From assembly GCA_951812945.1 (NCBI GenBank), contig CATOTB010000005.1:1-64000 (forward strand): 64,000 nucleotides of DNA. The letters run 5' to 3'. Position 1 is the first letter of the stretch, and every line of letters starts with the position of its first letter. Positions 1 to 8,851 of the stretch are shown piece after piece. A program made the position numbers and the translations under genes. Origin of the DNA: Candidatus Dadabacteria bacterium (lineage in GTDB: Bacteria > Desulfobacterota_D > UBA1144 > Nemesobacterales > Nemesobacteraceae). The notes beneath the pieces are model-generated. The model searched no databases, was not told the DNA's origin, and worked only from the letters and a program-made list of their open reading frames with translations.

Positions 1-2
1 AG

Positions 3-1103
3 ATGGGACTTCAATGCGGAATAGTAGGGCTTCCAAATGTCGGGAAGTCGACTCTTTTCAACGCGCTTACAAACGCGGGCGCGGCCGCCTCCAATTTCCC
101 CTTCTGCACCATAGATCCGAACATAGGGGTTGTCGGGGTTCCGGATCCCAGGCTCTATGCGCTATCGGATATTGTAAAACCGCAGAAAACCATTCCCACA
201 AGCATAGAGATCGTTGATATCGCCGGGCTCGTAAAGGGGGCTTCTGAGGGAAAGGGCAGGGGAAACGCCTTTTTATCCCATATAAGGGACGTGGACTTGA
301 TACTGCACGTCGTAAGATGTTTTGAGGATGAAAACGTGATCCACGTGGAAGAGGGGATTGATGCCATCCGCGATATCCGCACAATTGAGGATGAGCTTAT
401 ACTCAAGGACCTGGAGACGGTCGAGAAAAGGGAGGAAAGACTTGCGAATCAGTCTAAAAGCGGGGACAGGGACATAATCAGGGAGCTTGAGACGGTAAGA
501 TCGCTAAGAGAGTTTATCGAAACCGGGCGACGCGCAAGAGATTTCCCGGGCCCGGAGGGGAGCGCGGATACTATGCGCGAGCTCTTTCTCCTTAGCTCAA
601 AGCCTGTTACCTATGTATGTAATGTCTCTGAGGACGAGGTTTCGGGAGCCGAGGGAAACGCCGAGGTCCAAAAAGTAAGGGAACACGCAAACAGCTCGGG
701 AGATGATGTTATCATTGTCTCGGCCAAGATAGAGGCCGAGATATCCGAACTTGGGGGCGAGGAGAAAGCGGCTTTCCTGGAAGAGCTTGGGCTTTGCGAT
801 TCCGGTCTTGACAGGCTTGTTAACTGCGCGTACTCGAATCTGGGGCTTCTTACCTATTTCACAGCCGGGCCAAAAGAAGTAAGGGCATGGACGGTCAGGC
901 GGGGAACCAAAGCGCCTCAGGCGGCCGGAATTATCCACACCGATTTCGAAAAAGGTTTCATAAGGGCCGAGACCATATCCTACGAGGATTACGTGGGGGA
1001 AGGTTCCGAGCAGATGGTGAGGGAGGCCGGGAAGATGAGGCTTGAGGGAAAAGACTACGAGGTCTGCGACGGGGACGTCATGTTTTTCAGGTTTAATGTC
1101 TGA
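3..1103 (+). CDS. ychF: Redox-regulated P-loop ATPase YchF (Obg-like ATPase)
   Basis: Translation-associated P-loop NTPase of the OBG family that binds the ribosome and prefers ATP to GTP. The G1 loop GLPNVGKST lies at residues 9-17 and the switch region DIAGLVKGASEGKGRG near residue 72. The G4 position reads NVSE (about residue 207) instead of NKxD, the change that gives the family its ATP preference. The C-terminus (LLTYFTAGPKEVRAWTVRRG onward) is the TGS domain. At 366 aa it is full length for the family. The start codon is only two bases into the window, so its ribosome-binding site and promoter cannot be seen. A 71-bp gap separates it from pyrD on the same strand. Confidence 0.97.
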   Translation: MGLQCGIVGLPNVGKSTLFNALTNAGAAASNFPFCTIDPNIGVVGVPDPRLYALSDIVKPQKTIPTSIEIVDIAGLVKGASEGKGRGNAFLSHIRDVDLILHVVRCFEDENVIHVEEGIDAIRDIRTIEDELILKDLETVEKREERLANQSKSGDRDIIRELETVRSLREFIETGRRARDFPGPEGSADTMRELFLLSSKPVTYVCNVSEDEVSGAEGNAEVQKVREHANSSGDDVIIVSAKIEAEISELGGEEKAAFLEELGLCDSGLDRLVNCAYSNLGLLTYFTAGPKEVRAWTVRRGTKAPQAAGIIHTDFEKGFIRAETISYEDYVGEGSEQMVREAGKMRLEGKDYEVCDGDVMFFRFNV

Positions 1104-1174
1104 TCCGACCGCGTCCGGTTTCGGGTCCGGTTTTGCCTGCGGACGCCTTGTTCGGATAGAATTCTCAAAAGGGC

Positions 1175-2287
1175 ATGATCTACAAAACTTTCCTAAGGCC
1201 GGTTCTTGACCGTCTTGATTCTGAAACGTGGCACCATAACGTAAAGGAACTCATGCACCTCTGCGAGTTCTCGGGTCTCACACTGAGACTGCTTGAGCTA
1301 GCCGCAAGCGGCGGAAGCAGGTTAAGGGACCGCAGACTCGGCGTCACCGTGGCCGGTGTGCCTTTTGAGAACCCCCTTATCGTGGGCGCGGGCTGGGACA
1401 AGACCGGTAGGGCGCTTCGGGCGCTTTACTCGCTTGGGTTTGCGGGGGTCGAGGTGGGTTCGGTCGTAGAGAGGCCCCAGAGGGGAAATCCCAAGCCCAG
1501 GCAGTTTATGGTTACCCCTGATGTGTGCCTTAATTCCCTTGGCCTTAACAGCCCGGGGATGGATGCCGTCCTTGAGCACCTCAGGCGGTACGGCCGCCTC
1601 AATATGCCCGTTGGAATAAACCTGGGCATAAACTCTGACGTAAGCCACGAGGACGCCTCGCGGGCCTACGCCGCCGTCGCGCGGCAATTCCGCTCAGACG
1701 CCGCCTACTTCGCCATAAACGTGAGTTCCCCCAACACCCCGGGGTTAAGAAAGCTTCAGGACGGAGGGCGACTTGGGGAGATAATACGGGCGGTGAGGGA
1801 GTCCCTTGTGGATTCCTCGGGCGTGGGGAAACCACTGTTTGTAAAAATCTCCCCCGATCTTTCCCTGGGCGCGATAGACGATCTCCTTGCGGTCGTGATC
1901 GATTCCGGGATCTCGGGCGTAATAGCTACCAACACGAGTGACAACCGGGCCCTCAAGGCAAAATACGGCGCGAAGTGGGAGGGTCTTCCCGGGGGAATAA
2001 GCGGAAACGATCTTGAGTACAGGGCGCTTTCAACGTCGATTATTTCCCACATCTACCGCACCGCGGGCGAGGAGCTTGAGATAATCGGGGTCGGGGGCGT
2101 TTGCGACACGTCTTCTGCGCTTGAGAAACTTCGGGCGGGTGCCAAGGCCCTCCAGGTGGTCACGGGTCTTCGCGGAGAGGGTCTTTCGGTTGCGAACTCG
2201 ATAAACAGGGGGCTTTTAGAGTTTATGGATAAAAACGGGATCAGTGACATAAGCGAGATTACCGGTTCAGGCCATGATGCAAGCTGA
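1175..2287 (+). CDS. pyrD: Dihydroorotate dehydrogenase (quinone), class 2
   Basis: Fourth step of de novo pyrimidine synthesis: oxidises dihydroorotate to orotate and passes electrons to the membrane quinone pool, here probably menaquinone. The N-terminal helix (residues 1-30) typical of membrane-associated class 2 enzymes is present. The FMN/substrate segment NVSSPNTPGLR near residue 182 carries the catalytic serine, followed by the GKPLFVKISPDL strand and the phosphate-binding GVGGV segment near the C-terminus. The 370-aa length fits the family. It lies just downstream of ychF on the same strand. Confidence 0.96.
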   Translation: MIYKTFLRPVLDRLDSETWHHNVKELMHLCEFSGLTLRLLELAASGGSRLRDRRLGVTVAGVPFENPLIVGAGWDKTGRALRALYSLGFAGVEVGSVVERPQRGNPKPRQFMVTPDVCLNSLGLNSPGMDAVLEHLRRYGRLNMPVGINLGINSDVSHEDASRAYAAVARQFRSDAAYFAINVSSPNTPGLRKLQDGGRLGEIIRAVRESLVDSSGVGKPLFVKISPDLSLGAIDDLLAVVIDSGISGVIATNTSDNRALKAKYGAKWEGLPGGISGNDLEYRALSTSIISHIYRTAGEELEIIGVGGVCDTSSALEKLRAGAKALQVVTGLRGEGLSVANSINRGLLEFMDKNGISDISEITGSGHDAS

Positions 2288-2694
2288 ACGGACGATCAAA
2301 AGAAATGACACTGGATCTAAGAGTTTTCAAAACGCCCCCCTTCTGAATAAGCACATGGTGGAAAGACTTAGGCCCGCCTGGTCGCGGGGAAGTGACTTGC
2401 CGGGGTAGAGAGTGTGCTTCAAAAAGGATTTGTTCTCGGCGCTGACTGCGCTTTCCCTCTTGTAATGATTTACTCGCCCGAAAGGGTATCTGCGGGTGTT
2501 TTTATCGCCGTGAACGGAGTTTTTTGCGTGAGAGCTGGGGCAGGATATGACCGCCGGCGTTAGTTTTTCCGGAACTGGCGACACCCTGATTCTCAATGTC
2601 GTCAATTAAGGACTGACTGTTCCGTATCACTCTGTAATCACTTCCGAATTCATTGACAGAGGCTTTTCTGCGGGGTTTAATAACCGATATAGGT
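2288..2694. other. Intergenic gap between pyrD and the TetR regulator
   Basis: About 400 bp without a convincing gene. Short open frames exist on both strands, but they lack ribosome-binding sites and family-like composition. I see no tRNA cloverleaf, no clear terminator and no repeat shared with the rest of the window. Confidence 0.5.
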
Positions 2695-3363
2695 ATGAAA
2701 AGTAATAACAAAGATAAAATTATTGAGACCGCCTACGAGTCTTTTCGTTTTTACGGATACAATGGAACTTCTATCGACATGCTCATAAAGGCGGCGGGGA
2801 TTTCCAAGAGTAATTTCTACTACCATTTCGAAAGCAAGGAGGAGTTGGGGCTCAAGATACTCGGAATTCACGTTGATTATCAGAAAAAAATCGTATCAGA
2901 AATTCTCCTTGACCGCAGTATCGATCCCCTTGAGCGCTTTATCAAGTTCTATACAGAGGGAATTTACGCTAAGCGTGACCTTTTTTTACGGACGGGCAGT
3001 TTTATTGCAAGGATGGATTTGGAACAAGGCTCCATAAACCAGAAATTCCGTTCCGTTATTGATACGTTTTTCCAGATAACCAACCACGGTGTTGAGGTAG
3101 CCTTAAAAGACTGCGAGGAATCGGGAATGGTTCAAGATGGAGTTGATACGAAGCTCATCCCCCAATTCCTGATTTCTCAGTTTAAAGGGGCTATGGTTAT
3201 GGCAAAAGTCCTTAACTCCTATTCCCCGATAGAGAGATCTTACGAGAAGACATGGGACTTGCTGCTTAAAAAGGAATTGAGGCATTTGATTCCAAGACAT
3301 GACGAGCTTCCCGTTCCTACGTTTTCGTATCATGACCAACTGAAGCCGCTCCTTTCTTCCTGA
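2695..3363 (+). CDS. TetR/AcrR-family transcriptional regulator
   Basis: 222-aa TetR-type repressor. The N-terminal DNA-binding domain is clear: KIIETAYESFRFYGYNGTS, then the recognition helix IKAAGISKSNFYYHFESKEEL near residues 30-50. The C-terminal ligand and dimer domain is helical and gives no hint of its ligand. I chose the ATG at 2695 because family alignment begins there; an ATG 42 bp upstream would add an unconserved leader, and the ribosome-binding site (AGGT) is weak for either. It stands alone, with no divergent partner gene that would reveal its target. Confidence 0.88.
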   Translation: MKSNNKDKIIETAYESFRFYGYNGTSIDMLIKAAGISKSNFYYHFESKEELGLKILGIHVDYQKKIVSEILLDRSIDPLERFIKFYTEGIYAKRDLFLRTGSFIARMDLEQGSINQKFRSVIDTFFQITNHGVEVALKDCEESGMVQDGVDTKLIPQFLISQFKGAMVMAKVLNSYSPIERSYEKTWDLLLKKELRHLIPRHDELPVPTFSYHDQLKPLLSS

Positions 3364-3406
3364 CGGCAATCTTAACTATAGCCATTTGCCTAAAATACCA
3401 AGCGAG

Positions 3407-3474
3407 GCCGTAGAAGTGTCCGGCGGAAGTTTATGCCTCACGAGCGGCCGTACCGAATCAGGCAACCATCACGG
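3407..3474 (+). repeat. Relic of an IS110 left-end (bridge-RNA-like) sequence
   Basis: This segment aligns with the second half of the 5' non-coding region of both intact IS110 elements in the window (34999-35068 and 57105-57175). Shared blocks in the same order are GCCGT, GAAGTT, TGCC, GAGC, CCGTAC, ATCAGGCAA and CATCACGGC. The closing stem GCCGTGAT/ATCACGGC of the intact copies is damaged on its 5' side here, and no transposase follows. It is most likely the leftover of a decayed IS110 insertion between the TetR gene and argJ. Confidence 0.55.
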
Positions 3475-3596
3475 CTGATATGATTTGATAGTTAGGACCA
3501 TGTTGAGTAAATAACATGCGTGCTGTTGTTTTTGGATATACTGAATACCGAGACTGAATTCGCCTCGGAGAAATCTGAGTTGCGGGCACCTGCGAT

Positions 3597-4775
3597 ATGA
3601 AAAACGTACCGGGATTTCTGCTAAGCGGCGTATCCGCCGGACTTAAGAAAGATGAAAAAAAGGACTTGGCTCTCATATTCTCAACGGTTCCTGCCCGCGC
3701 GTCCGCCATATTTACGAAAAACTTGATAAAAGGCGCTCCTGTACTTGTTGGGAAGGAGAGAATTGCAGGCGGGTTCTGCCAGGCACTAATAATAAACAGC
3801 GTAAATGCTAACGCCTTCACGGGCCAAAGGGGCTATGAAGACTCGCTTGAGGTTGCAAACGCGCTCTCCGGGCAACTCGGGATAGACGAATCGCTCGTGA
3901 TCCCTTCGTCAACCGGGGTTACGGGGGAGTGGCTGCGCGTCGGGAAAATCAAAAAGTCCATTCCCAAGCTTATAAAAGGTCTTGGAGAAGACAATGTCCG
4001 CGAGGCGGCCGAAGCCATCATGACCACCGACTCCTTTCCCAAATACGCGTCAAGGCAGTTTTCAGTAGGAGGAAAAACCGCTACCGTCTCGGCTATCGGC
4101 AAGGGGGCGGGGATGATATGCCCTAACATGGCTACCATGCTCTGTTTTGTAATGACAGATATTAACATCGGGCGGAAAGCTCTTTCAAAAGCCCTTGCCG
4201 TAGCGGCAAGTGGCTCTTTTAACGCCATTACGGTTGACGGGGACACTTCCCCGAACGACTCCGTTTTCATCCTCGCAAATGGTGTCCTCGGAAACAAGCA
4301 GATCACCGAGAAAAGCGAGGATTACGGCAAGTTCGTAGAAGAGCTTTCGTCTTTATGCGGAGAAATCGCCGAGATGATAGTAAGCGACGGCGAAGGGGCT
4401 ACGAAGGTCGTCAGGATCAATGTTACGGAAGCCAGAACCGAGGGGGACGCCGAGAAGATCGCAAGGACGATAGCCACTTCCCAGCTCGTTAAGACCGCGT
4501 TTTACGGAGAGGACGCGAACTGGGGAAGGATAGTGGCGGCCGCCGGGAGGGCCGGCGTGAAATTCGATCCGGAAAAAATAAAGCTTTATTTTGACGGAAT
4601 AGAGGTGTTCTCAAAAGGGGTAAGATCTAAACCGGAATCAAGGTTCGCCTCCGTGTTCAAAAAGCCGTCCTTTACGGTGACTTTGAGCCTCGGGGAGGGG
4701 AAGGCGGCTTACTCGATTCTCACAAGCGACCTAAGCCAAAAGTACGTCTCGATCAATTCCGATTACAGGACCTGA
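3597..4775 (+). CDS. argJ: Bifunctional ornithine acetyltransferase / N-acetylglutamate synthase
   Basis: Recycles the acetyl group in arginine biosynthesis by moving it from N-acetylornithine to glutamate, and in bifunctional members also makes N-acetylglutamate from acetyl-CoA. The autocleavage site is visible in CPNMATMLCFVMTD near residue 180, where cleavage before the Thr gives alpha and beta chains. Also present are the substrate segment GDTSPNDSVFILANG and the C-terminal YGEDANWGRI motif. At 392 aa it is full length. The ribosome-binding site is weak. It converges on recO, 32 bp away. Confidence 0.96.
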   Translation: MKNVPGFLLSGVSAGLKKDEKKDLALIFSTVPARASAIFTKNLIKGAPVLVGKERIAGGFCQALIINSVNANAFTGQRGYEDSLEVANALSGQLGIDESLVIPSSTGVTGEWLRVGKIKKSIPKLIKGLGEDNVREAAEAIMTTDSFPKYASRQFSVGGKTATVSAIGKGAGMICPNMATMLCFVMTDINIGRKALSKALAVAASGSFNAITVDGDTSPNDSVFILANGVLGNKQITEKSEDYGKFVEELSSLCGEIAEMIVSDGEGATKVVRINVTEARTEGDAEKIARTIATSQLVKTAFYGEDANWGRIVAAAGRAGVKFDPEKIKLYFDGIEVFSKGVRSKPESRFASVFKKPSFTVTLSLGEGKAAYSILTSDLSQKYVSINSDYRT

Positions 4776-4807
4776 CCCCGGCTGGCTCCGGCGGAGGACT
4801 CTCCGCT

Positions 4808-5500
4808 TCATTCCGAGGTTTCGTCAGCAAACCCCGTTTTCTCAAGACTCCTTCCGGTACGGTATTCGGCGTATCTTGTTAAAACCCTTATGTTGTTTTT
4901 TACCTTCTCCAGGTTTGCATCCATGATTTCCGGGTGTCTCATTATGTCCATGTGGAAGGGGTAGGTGTTTCTTTTTCCACGTGTTTTCCCAAGATTGCTG
5001 AGTTTTCCGTTCTCAACGTCAAACCCCGCGATGTCCTTTTCCCTGTCAAACCGGAAATCGGGCCTGTAGCCGCAGAGAGTAAGCGCTCTGAGGAGGAAAA
5101 CGAGAAAAACGGAATACGGCTCCCGTTTTCCCGAGAGAAACCCCAGGGTGTCTGCCGCGAGGTCGAACAGTTCGCCTCCGGGTTCCTGTTCGGGGGTGAG
5201 GAAATCAAGCAGCTCCAAAACGCGGGTTGCCGCTACGAAAGAGTCAATCGATTCCGTTATCTCCCTGTAGCTTTCCTTAAGCGTCACGTCCCCGATGAGG
5301 TTGAACCTCCCTTTGTTCAGGGCTACTTCGATTGTCAGACGGTTAAAGAAATCGAGACGTCCCCCGAAGCGTTTTTGGCTTTTTTTCGCGTTTTTGGCAA
5401 GCGCCCTGAATTTCCCGAGTTCCCTTGAGAAAAGGGTTACCAGAAGATCGGCTTCCCCGTAGCTCGATTTTCTTAAGATGAGCGCTTCACATGTTTCCAT
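4808..5500 (-). CDS. recO: DNA repair protein RecO
   Basis: RecFOR-pathway mediator that helps load RecA onto SSB-coated single-stranded DNA and anneals strands. The 230-aa protein begins with the OB-fold pattern of the family (EALILRKSSYGEADLLVTLFSRELGKFRALAKNAKKS) and continues into the helical middle domain (FVAATRVLELLDFLTPEQEP). The family's C-terminal zinc cysteines are not obvious, as in many RecO proteins. It is transcribed towards argJ and divergently from ubiA. Confidence 0.9.
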   Translation of the reverse strand: METCEALILRKSSYGEADLLVTLFSRELGKFRALAKNAKKSQKRFGGRLDFFNRLTIEVALNKGRFNLIGDVTLKESYREITESIDSFVAATRVLELLDFLTPEQEPGGELFDLAADTLGFLSGKREPYSVFLVFLLRALTLCGYRPDFRFDREKDIAGFDVENGKLSNLGKTRGKRNTYPFHMDIMRHPEIMDANLEKVKNNIRVLTRYAEYRTGRSLEKTGFADETSE

Positions 5501-5675
5501 CGTTTGTTTCCAGACTCAAAACGTTGATTTTCATTGAAATTTCCGGTGTGTTTGAGAAGATTACTGTTATTTTAGATGACAGGCAAAGTAGGCTGCGGGC
5601 ATATTCTCTGGGGTGACTATCAGCCCAAAAGACCGTCCGCGTGAACGAAACATCCGGTAGAATTCTGTATCCGAA

Positions 5676-6518
5676 ATGACTTTTTTAAAAAATCTCTCGG
5701 GATTCCTGAGAATAGAACACACTTTTTTTTCCCTTCCAGTCATTTTCGCGGGAGCTTTTCTCGCTGCCGGCGGGATTTTCAGCGCGCGGCTTTTCGTGCT
5801 GATAGTGCTCGCGGGAACGGGGGCGAGGACCGCTGCGCTTGCGCTTAACAGGATTTTTGACCGGGAAATAGACAGGGAGAACCCGAGAACCACGCAGAGA
5901 GAGCTTCCCTCGGGCAAGATGAGCATGGGTGAAGCCGTGGCCGTGGCGGCCACGGGGGCCCTGCTTTACTTTGTCTCCGCCTATCTCATATGTCCACTTG
6001 TTTTCCTTCTCTCCCCGCTTCCGCTTGTGGCGTTTACCGTCTATCCGTTAATGAAGAGATTCACTAGCCTCTGTCATTTCGGCGTGGGACTCTCCCTTGC
6101 GCTCGGCCCGCTCGGCGGATGGCTTGCCGTGAGGTGCTCTTTTGAGGAGATTCTTCCGGCAGTCGTGCTCTCGGTTTTCACTTTTCTCTGGATTTCAGGC
6201 TTTGACATAATATACGCCACAGCCGACGAGGAGTTTGACCGCCGCCGCGGAGTTTTCTCTCTCGTTGCGCGCTTCGGCAGGCAGAGAGCGCTGCTTGTCT
6301 CAAGGATTTCGCACCTGCTTTCGTTCGTGTTCCTCGTGTTTCTCTATATTCTTTCGTTCCGGACCTTCTTCGCGCTTTTGCCGCTTTTGCTCTGCGGCTA
6401 CCTGCTTTACCTTGAGCATGGAAGCTTCGGGCAGGTTGATTCCGCTTTTTTCAGAACCAACATCCTGATAGGTTTTGCGGTTTTGTTTTTCACCCTCGCG
6501 GGTATATACTTACCCTGA
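5676..6518 (+). CDS. ubiA: UbiA-family prenyltransferase (probable menaquinone MqnP-type)
   Basis: Integral-membrane prenyltransferase that attaches a polyprenyl chain to an aromatic carboxylate. The two Asp-rich prenyl-diphosphate/Mg motifs are present: NRIFDREIDRENPRT near residue 50 and DIIYATADEEFD near residue 180, within a series of hydrophobic helices typical of the family (280 aa). It is followed after 2 bp by ubiX, then ubiD and mqnE. Because mqnE marks the futalosine route, the likely substrate is 1,4-dihydroxy-6-naphthoate rather than 4-hydroxybenzoate. That assignment rests on context, not on residues. Confidence 0.9.
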   Translation: MTFLKNLSGFLRIEHTFFSLPVIFAGAFLAAGGIFSARLFVLIVLAGTGARTAALALNRIFDREIDRENPRTTQRELPSGKMSMGEAVAVAATGALLYFVSAYLICPLVFLLSPLPLVAFTVYPLMKRFTSLCHFGVGLSLALGPLGGWLAVRCSFEEILPAVVLSVFTFLWISGFDIIYATADEEFDRRRGVFSLVARFGRQRALLVSRISHLLSFVFLVFLYILSFRTFFALLPLLLCGYLLYLEHGSFGQVDSAFFRTNILIGFAVLFFTLAGIYLP

Positions 6519-6520
6519 CC

Positions 6521-7072
6521 ATGAGAACCATAGTCGGAATTACTGGAGCTTCCGGAGTCGCTTACGGCGTTGATTTCCTCAGAAGATGCCCCGACGAGAA
6601 ATACCTGGTGGCAAGCAAGTGGGGAAAGAGGGTCCTTCACGAAGAACTCGGCCTCAAGGTTGAGGAAATGCGTCCCTGGGTAACCGATATTTACAGCGAT
6701 TCAGACCTCGCGTCCCCGTTCTCTTCGGGAAGCAACCATTTCGACTCCATGGTAATAGTGCCCTGTTCGGTCTCCACCCTTGCGAAAATCGCAAACGGCA
6801 TAGCCGATACCCTGATAACGAGAATAGCCGCCGTGGCGCTCAAGGAAAAAAGAAGGCTCATAATCGCCCTGCGCGAAACTCCGCTTGGCACGATCGCCCT
6901 TGAAAACGCCCTTAAGCTCTCCCGCGAGGGAGTCGTGATCGCGCCGATCTCTCCGACTGACTACATGGGTGCAGAATCGATCTCAGACGTGGTAAGCGGT
7001 TATGTTGACAAGCTTTTAGGCCTTGTCGGCGTCGACACCGGCAGGGGATGGAAAAGGGACGAACTGGAGTAG
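6521..7072 (+). CDS. ubiX: Flavin prenyltransferase UbiX
   Basis: Makes prenylated FMN, the cofactor needed by UbiD-type decarboxylases. The N-terminal FMN-binding segment GITGASGVAYGVDFL, the PCSVSTLAKIANGIADTLI stretch and the LRETPLGTIALENALKL segment are all characteristic. At 183 aa it is slightly shorter than the E. coli protein but complete. It sits between ubiA and its client ubiD in an operon with gaps of 2 and 9 bp. Confidence 0.96.
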   Translation: MRTIVGITGASGVAYGVDFLRRCPDEKYLVASKWGKRVLHEELGLKVEEMRPWVTDIYSDSDLASPFSSGSNHFDSMVIVPCSVSTLAKIANGIADTLITRIAAVALKEKRRLIIALRETPLGTIALENALKLSREGVVIAPISPTDYMGAESISDVVSGYVDKLLGLVGVDTGRGWKRDELE

Positions 7073-7081
7073 TCTTTCCCC

Positions 7082-8851
7082 ATGCCCCCAAAAGGTTTTC
7101 CCAATCTCGCAAGCTATATAAGCCATCTTGAAAGCATAGGCGACCTAAAGAGAATAAAAACCGAGGTCTCTCCTGAGCTTGAGATAACGGAGATAGCTTC
7201 GCGGACCGTCAGGGAAGGTGGTCCCGCGCTTCTGTTTGAAAACGTCGAGGGATCGGACTTCCCCTTGGTGATAAACCTCTTCGGCACGGAGCAGAGAGTG
7301 GAGCTTGCCCTTGGCAGAAAACCCGCTTCGGTCGGCGAGGAACTGGTCGAGATATTCCGCAAGGTTAATCCTCCGACAATACAGGGGATTTTTTCCGTTC
7401 TTCCGAAAGCCACGGGTTTGCTTTCCATGAGAACTAAGAAGGTAAGGCGCGGCGACGTTCAGCAGGTTGAAACCGAACCCGACCTCTCTAAGCTTCCCGT
7501 GATGAAATGCTGGCCGCGCGACGGGGGAAAGTTCGTTACGTTCGGCCTGGTGCTGACCAGAGATCCAGCGACGGGTTCGAGGAACCTCGGGGTCTACAGG
7601 CTTCAGATGTTTGACCGCAGAACTACCGGGATGCACTGGCATGCGCACAAGGGAGGAGCCGCGCACTACCACGAGGCAAAGAAACTGGGAAGGGACCTAG
7701 AAGCCGCGGTAATCCTCGGTGGAGATCCCAAGATGATCTTCTCCGCGGTCGCTCCGCTCCCGGACGGCATGGATGAGCTTGCTTTTGCGAGCTATCTTCG
7801 CGGAAGCCCGATGCCTATGGTAAAGGGCAAGAGCATTTCGCTTCACGTTCCGGCAGACGCGGAATTCATACTCGAAGGTTCCGTTCCAAGGGGCGTGCTG
7901 AGACAGGAAGGGCCCTTCGGCGATCATTTCGGTCACTATTCGATGGAGGCCGATTTCCCCGTTTTTAACCTGAGCGAAATAACCCACAGAAAAACCCCCG
8001 TGTATCCTTCCATCGTGGTCGGCAAGCCCCCGCAGGAGGATGTCTACCTCGGGATTGCCGCCGGCGAGATGTTCTCCCCTCTCATAAGGATAATACAGCC
8101 GGAGGTAAAGGATATGTGGGCGTATCCCGAGGCGGGGTTTCATAACCTGCTTGCGGTTTCCGTCGATGAGCGCTATCCCAAGGGCGGGATAAAGGCCATG
8201 CTCGCGCTCTGGGGAACGGGACAACTTCTTCTAACCAAATGCATGGTCTGCGTTTCAAGCGACGTTAACCCGAGGGATTTCTCCGCGGTGCTCCACGAGA
8301 TAGGGGAGAATTTCGATCCCAGGGAGGATTTCCTCATGATACAGTGGGCGCCCCTCGACACCCTTGATTTCACGAGCAACAAGTTCAACGTGGGAAGCAA
8401 GATGGGAATAAACGCTGTAAGGAAAAACACCCCTGAGAGGAAAACCTACGCCAGGGAGGTCCCCGACCCCAGGGAAAAACATCCGGAGATAACGGGATTC
8501 AGACTTCTTTCGGGAGGTTTCTGCGTCGTCCGGATAAATGAATCCCGGACCGACCCCAAGGAGATGATACGCAAGCTGTTTGAGACTCCCGGCCTTGAAG
8601 AGGTGCGTATAATTGCAGTCGTGAGCCCGGATATAGACCTAAATGATGACACGGAGCTTATCTGGGGTATCTTTACTAGATTCGATCCTTATCTGGATGT
8701 TCTGTTCGAACATACGGAACTTCGGGGTTCCGCGGTCGTTTACGACGGCAGGATGGGAATTGACGCCACCGTGAAGCAGTGGTACCCCCCGGTGATAGAG
8801 ATGTCAGAGGATATAAAGGACAAAGTCGAGACGAAATGGAGCGAGTACTAG
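7082..8851 (+). CDS. ubiD: UbiD-family prenyl-FMN-dependent decarboxylase (menaquinone branch)
   Basis: Decarboxylates the prenylated aromatic acid made by the upstream UbiA enzyme using prenyl-FMN. Family signatures include the cofactor and metal region around GVYRLQMFDRRTTGMHWHAHKGGA and the catalytic RQEGPFGDHFGHY segment near residues 275-290. The length of 589 aa matches menaquinone-type UbiD proteins, which are longer than E. coli UbiD. Its last 16 bases overlap the start of mqnE, which indicates translational coupling. Confidence 0.93.
   Translation: MPPKGFPNLASYISHLESIGDLKRIKTEVSPELEITEIASRTVREGGPALLFENVEGSDFPLVINLFGTEQRVELALGRKPASVGEELVEIFRKVNPPTIQGIFSVLPKATGLLSMRTKKVRRGDVQQVETEPDLSKLPVMKCWPRDGGKFVTFGLVLTRDPATGSRNLGVYRLQMFDRRTTGMHWHAHKGGAAHYHEAKKLGRDLEAAVILGGDPKMIFSAVAPLPDGMDELAFASYLRGSPMPMVKGKSISLHVPADAEFILEGSVPRGVLRQEGPFGDHFGHYSMEADFPVFNLSEITHRKTPVYPSIVVGKPPQEDVYLGIAAGEMFSPLIRIIQPEVKDMWAYPEAGFHNLLAVSVDERYPKGGIKAMLALWGTGQLLLTKCMVCVSSDVNPRDFSAVLHEIGENFDPREDFLMIQWAPLDTLDFTSNKFNVGSKMGINAVRKNTPERKTYAREVPDPREKHPEITGFRLLSGGFCVVRINESRTDPKEMIRKLFETPGLEEVRIIAVVSPDIDLNDDTELIWGIFTRFDPYLDVLFEHTELRGSAVVYDGRMGIDATVKQWYPPVIEMSEDIKDKVETKWSEY

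Noticed and set aside
3413-3426. 14-bp match GAAGTGTCCGGCGG also found near 14752, considered as a shared element
   Set aside because: A match of this length is expected by chance several times in 64 kb, and the flanks do not align.
4934-5428. 164-codon open frame opposite recO
   Set aside because: RecO on the minus strand is recognisable over its length, and the plus-strand translation is low-complexity and unlike any family.
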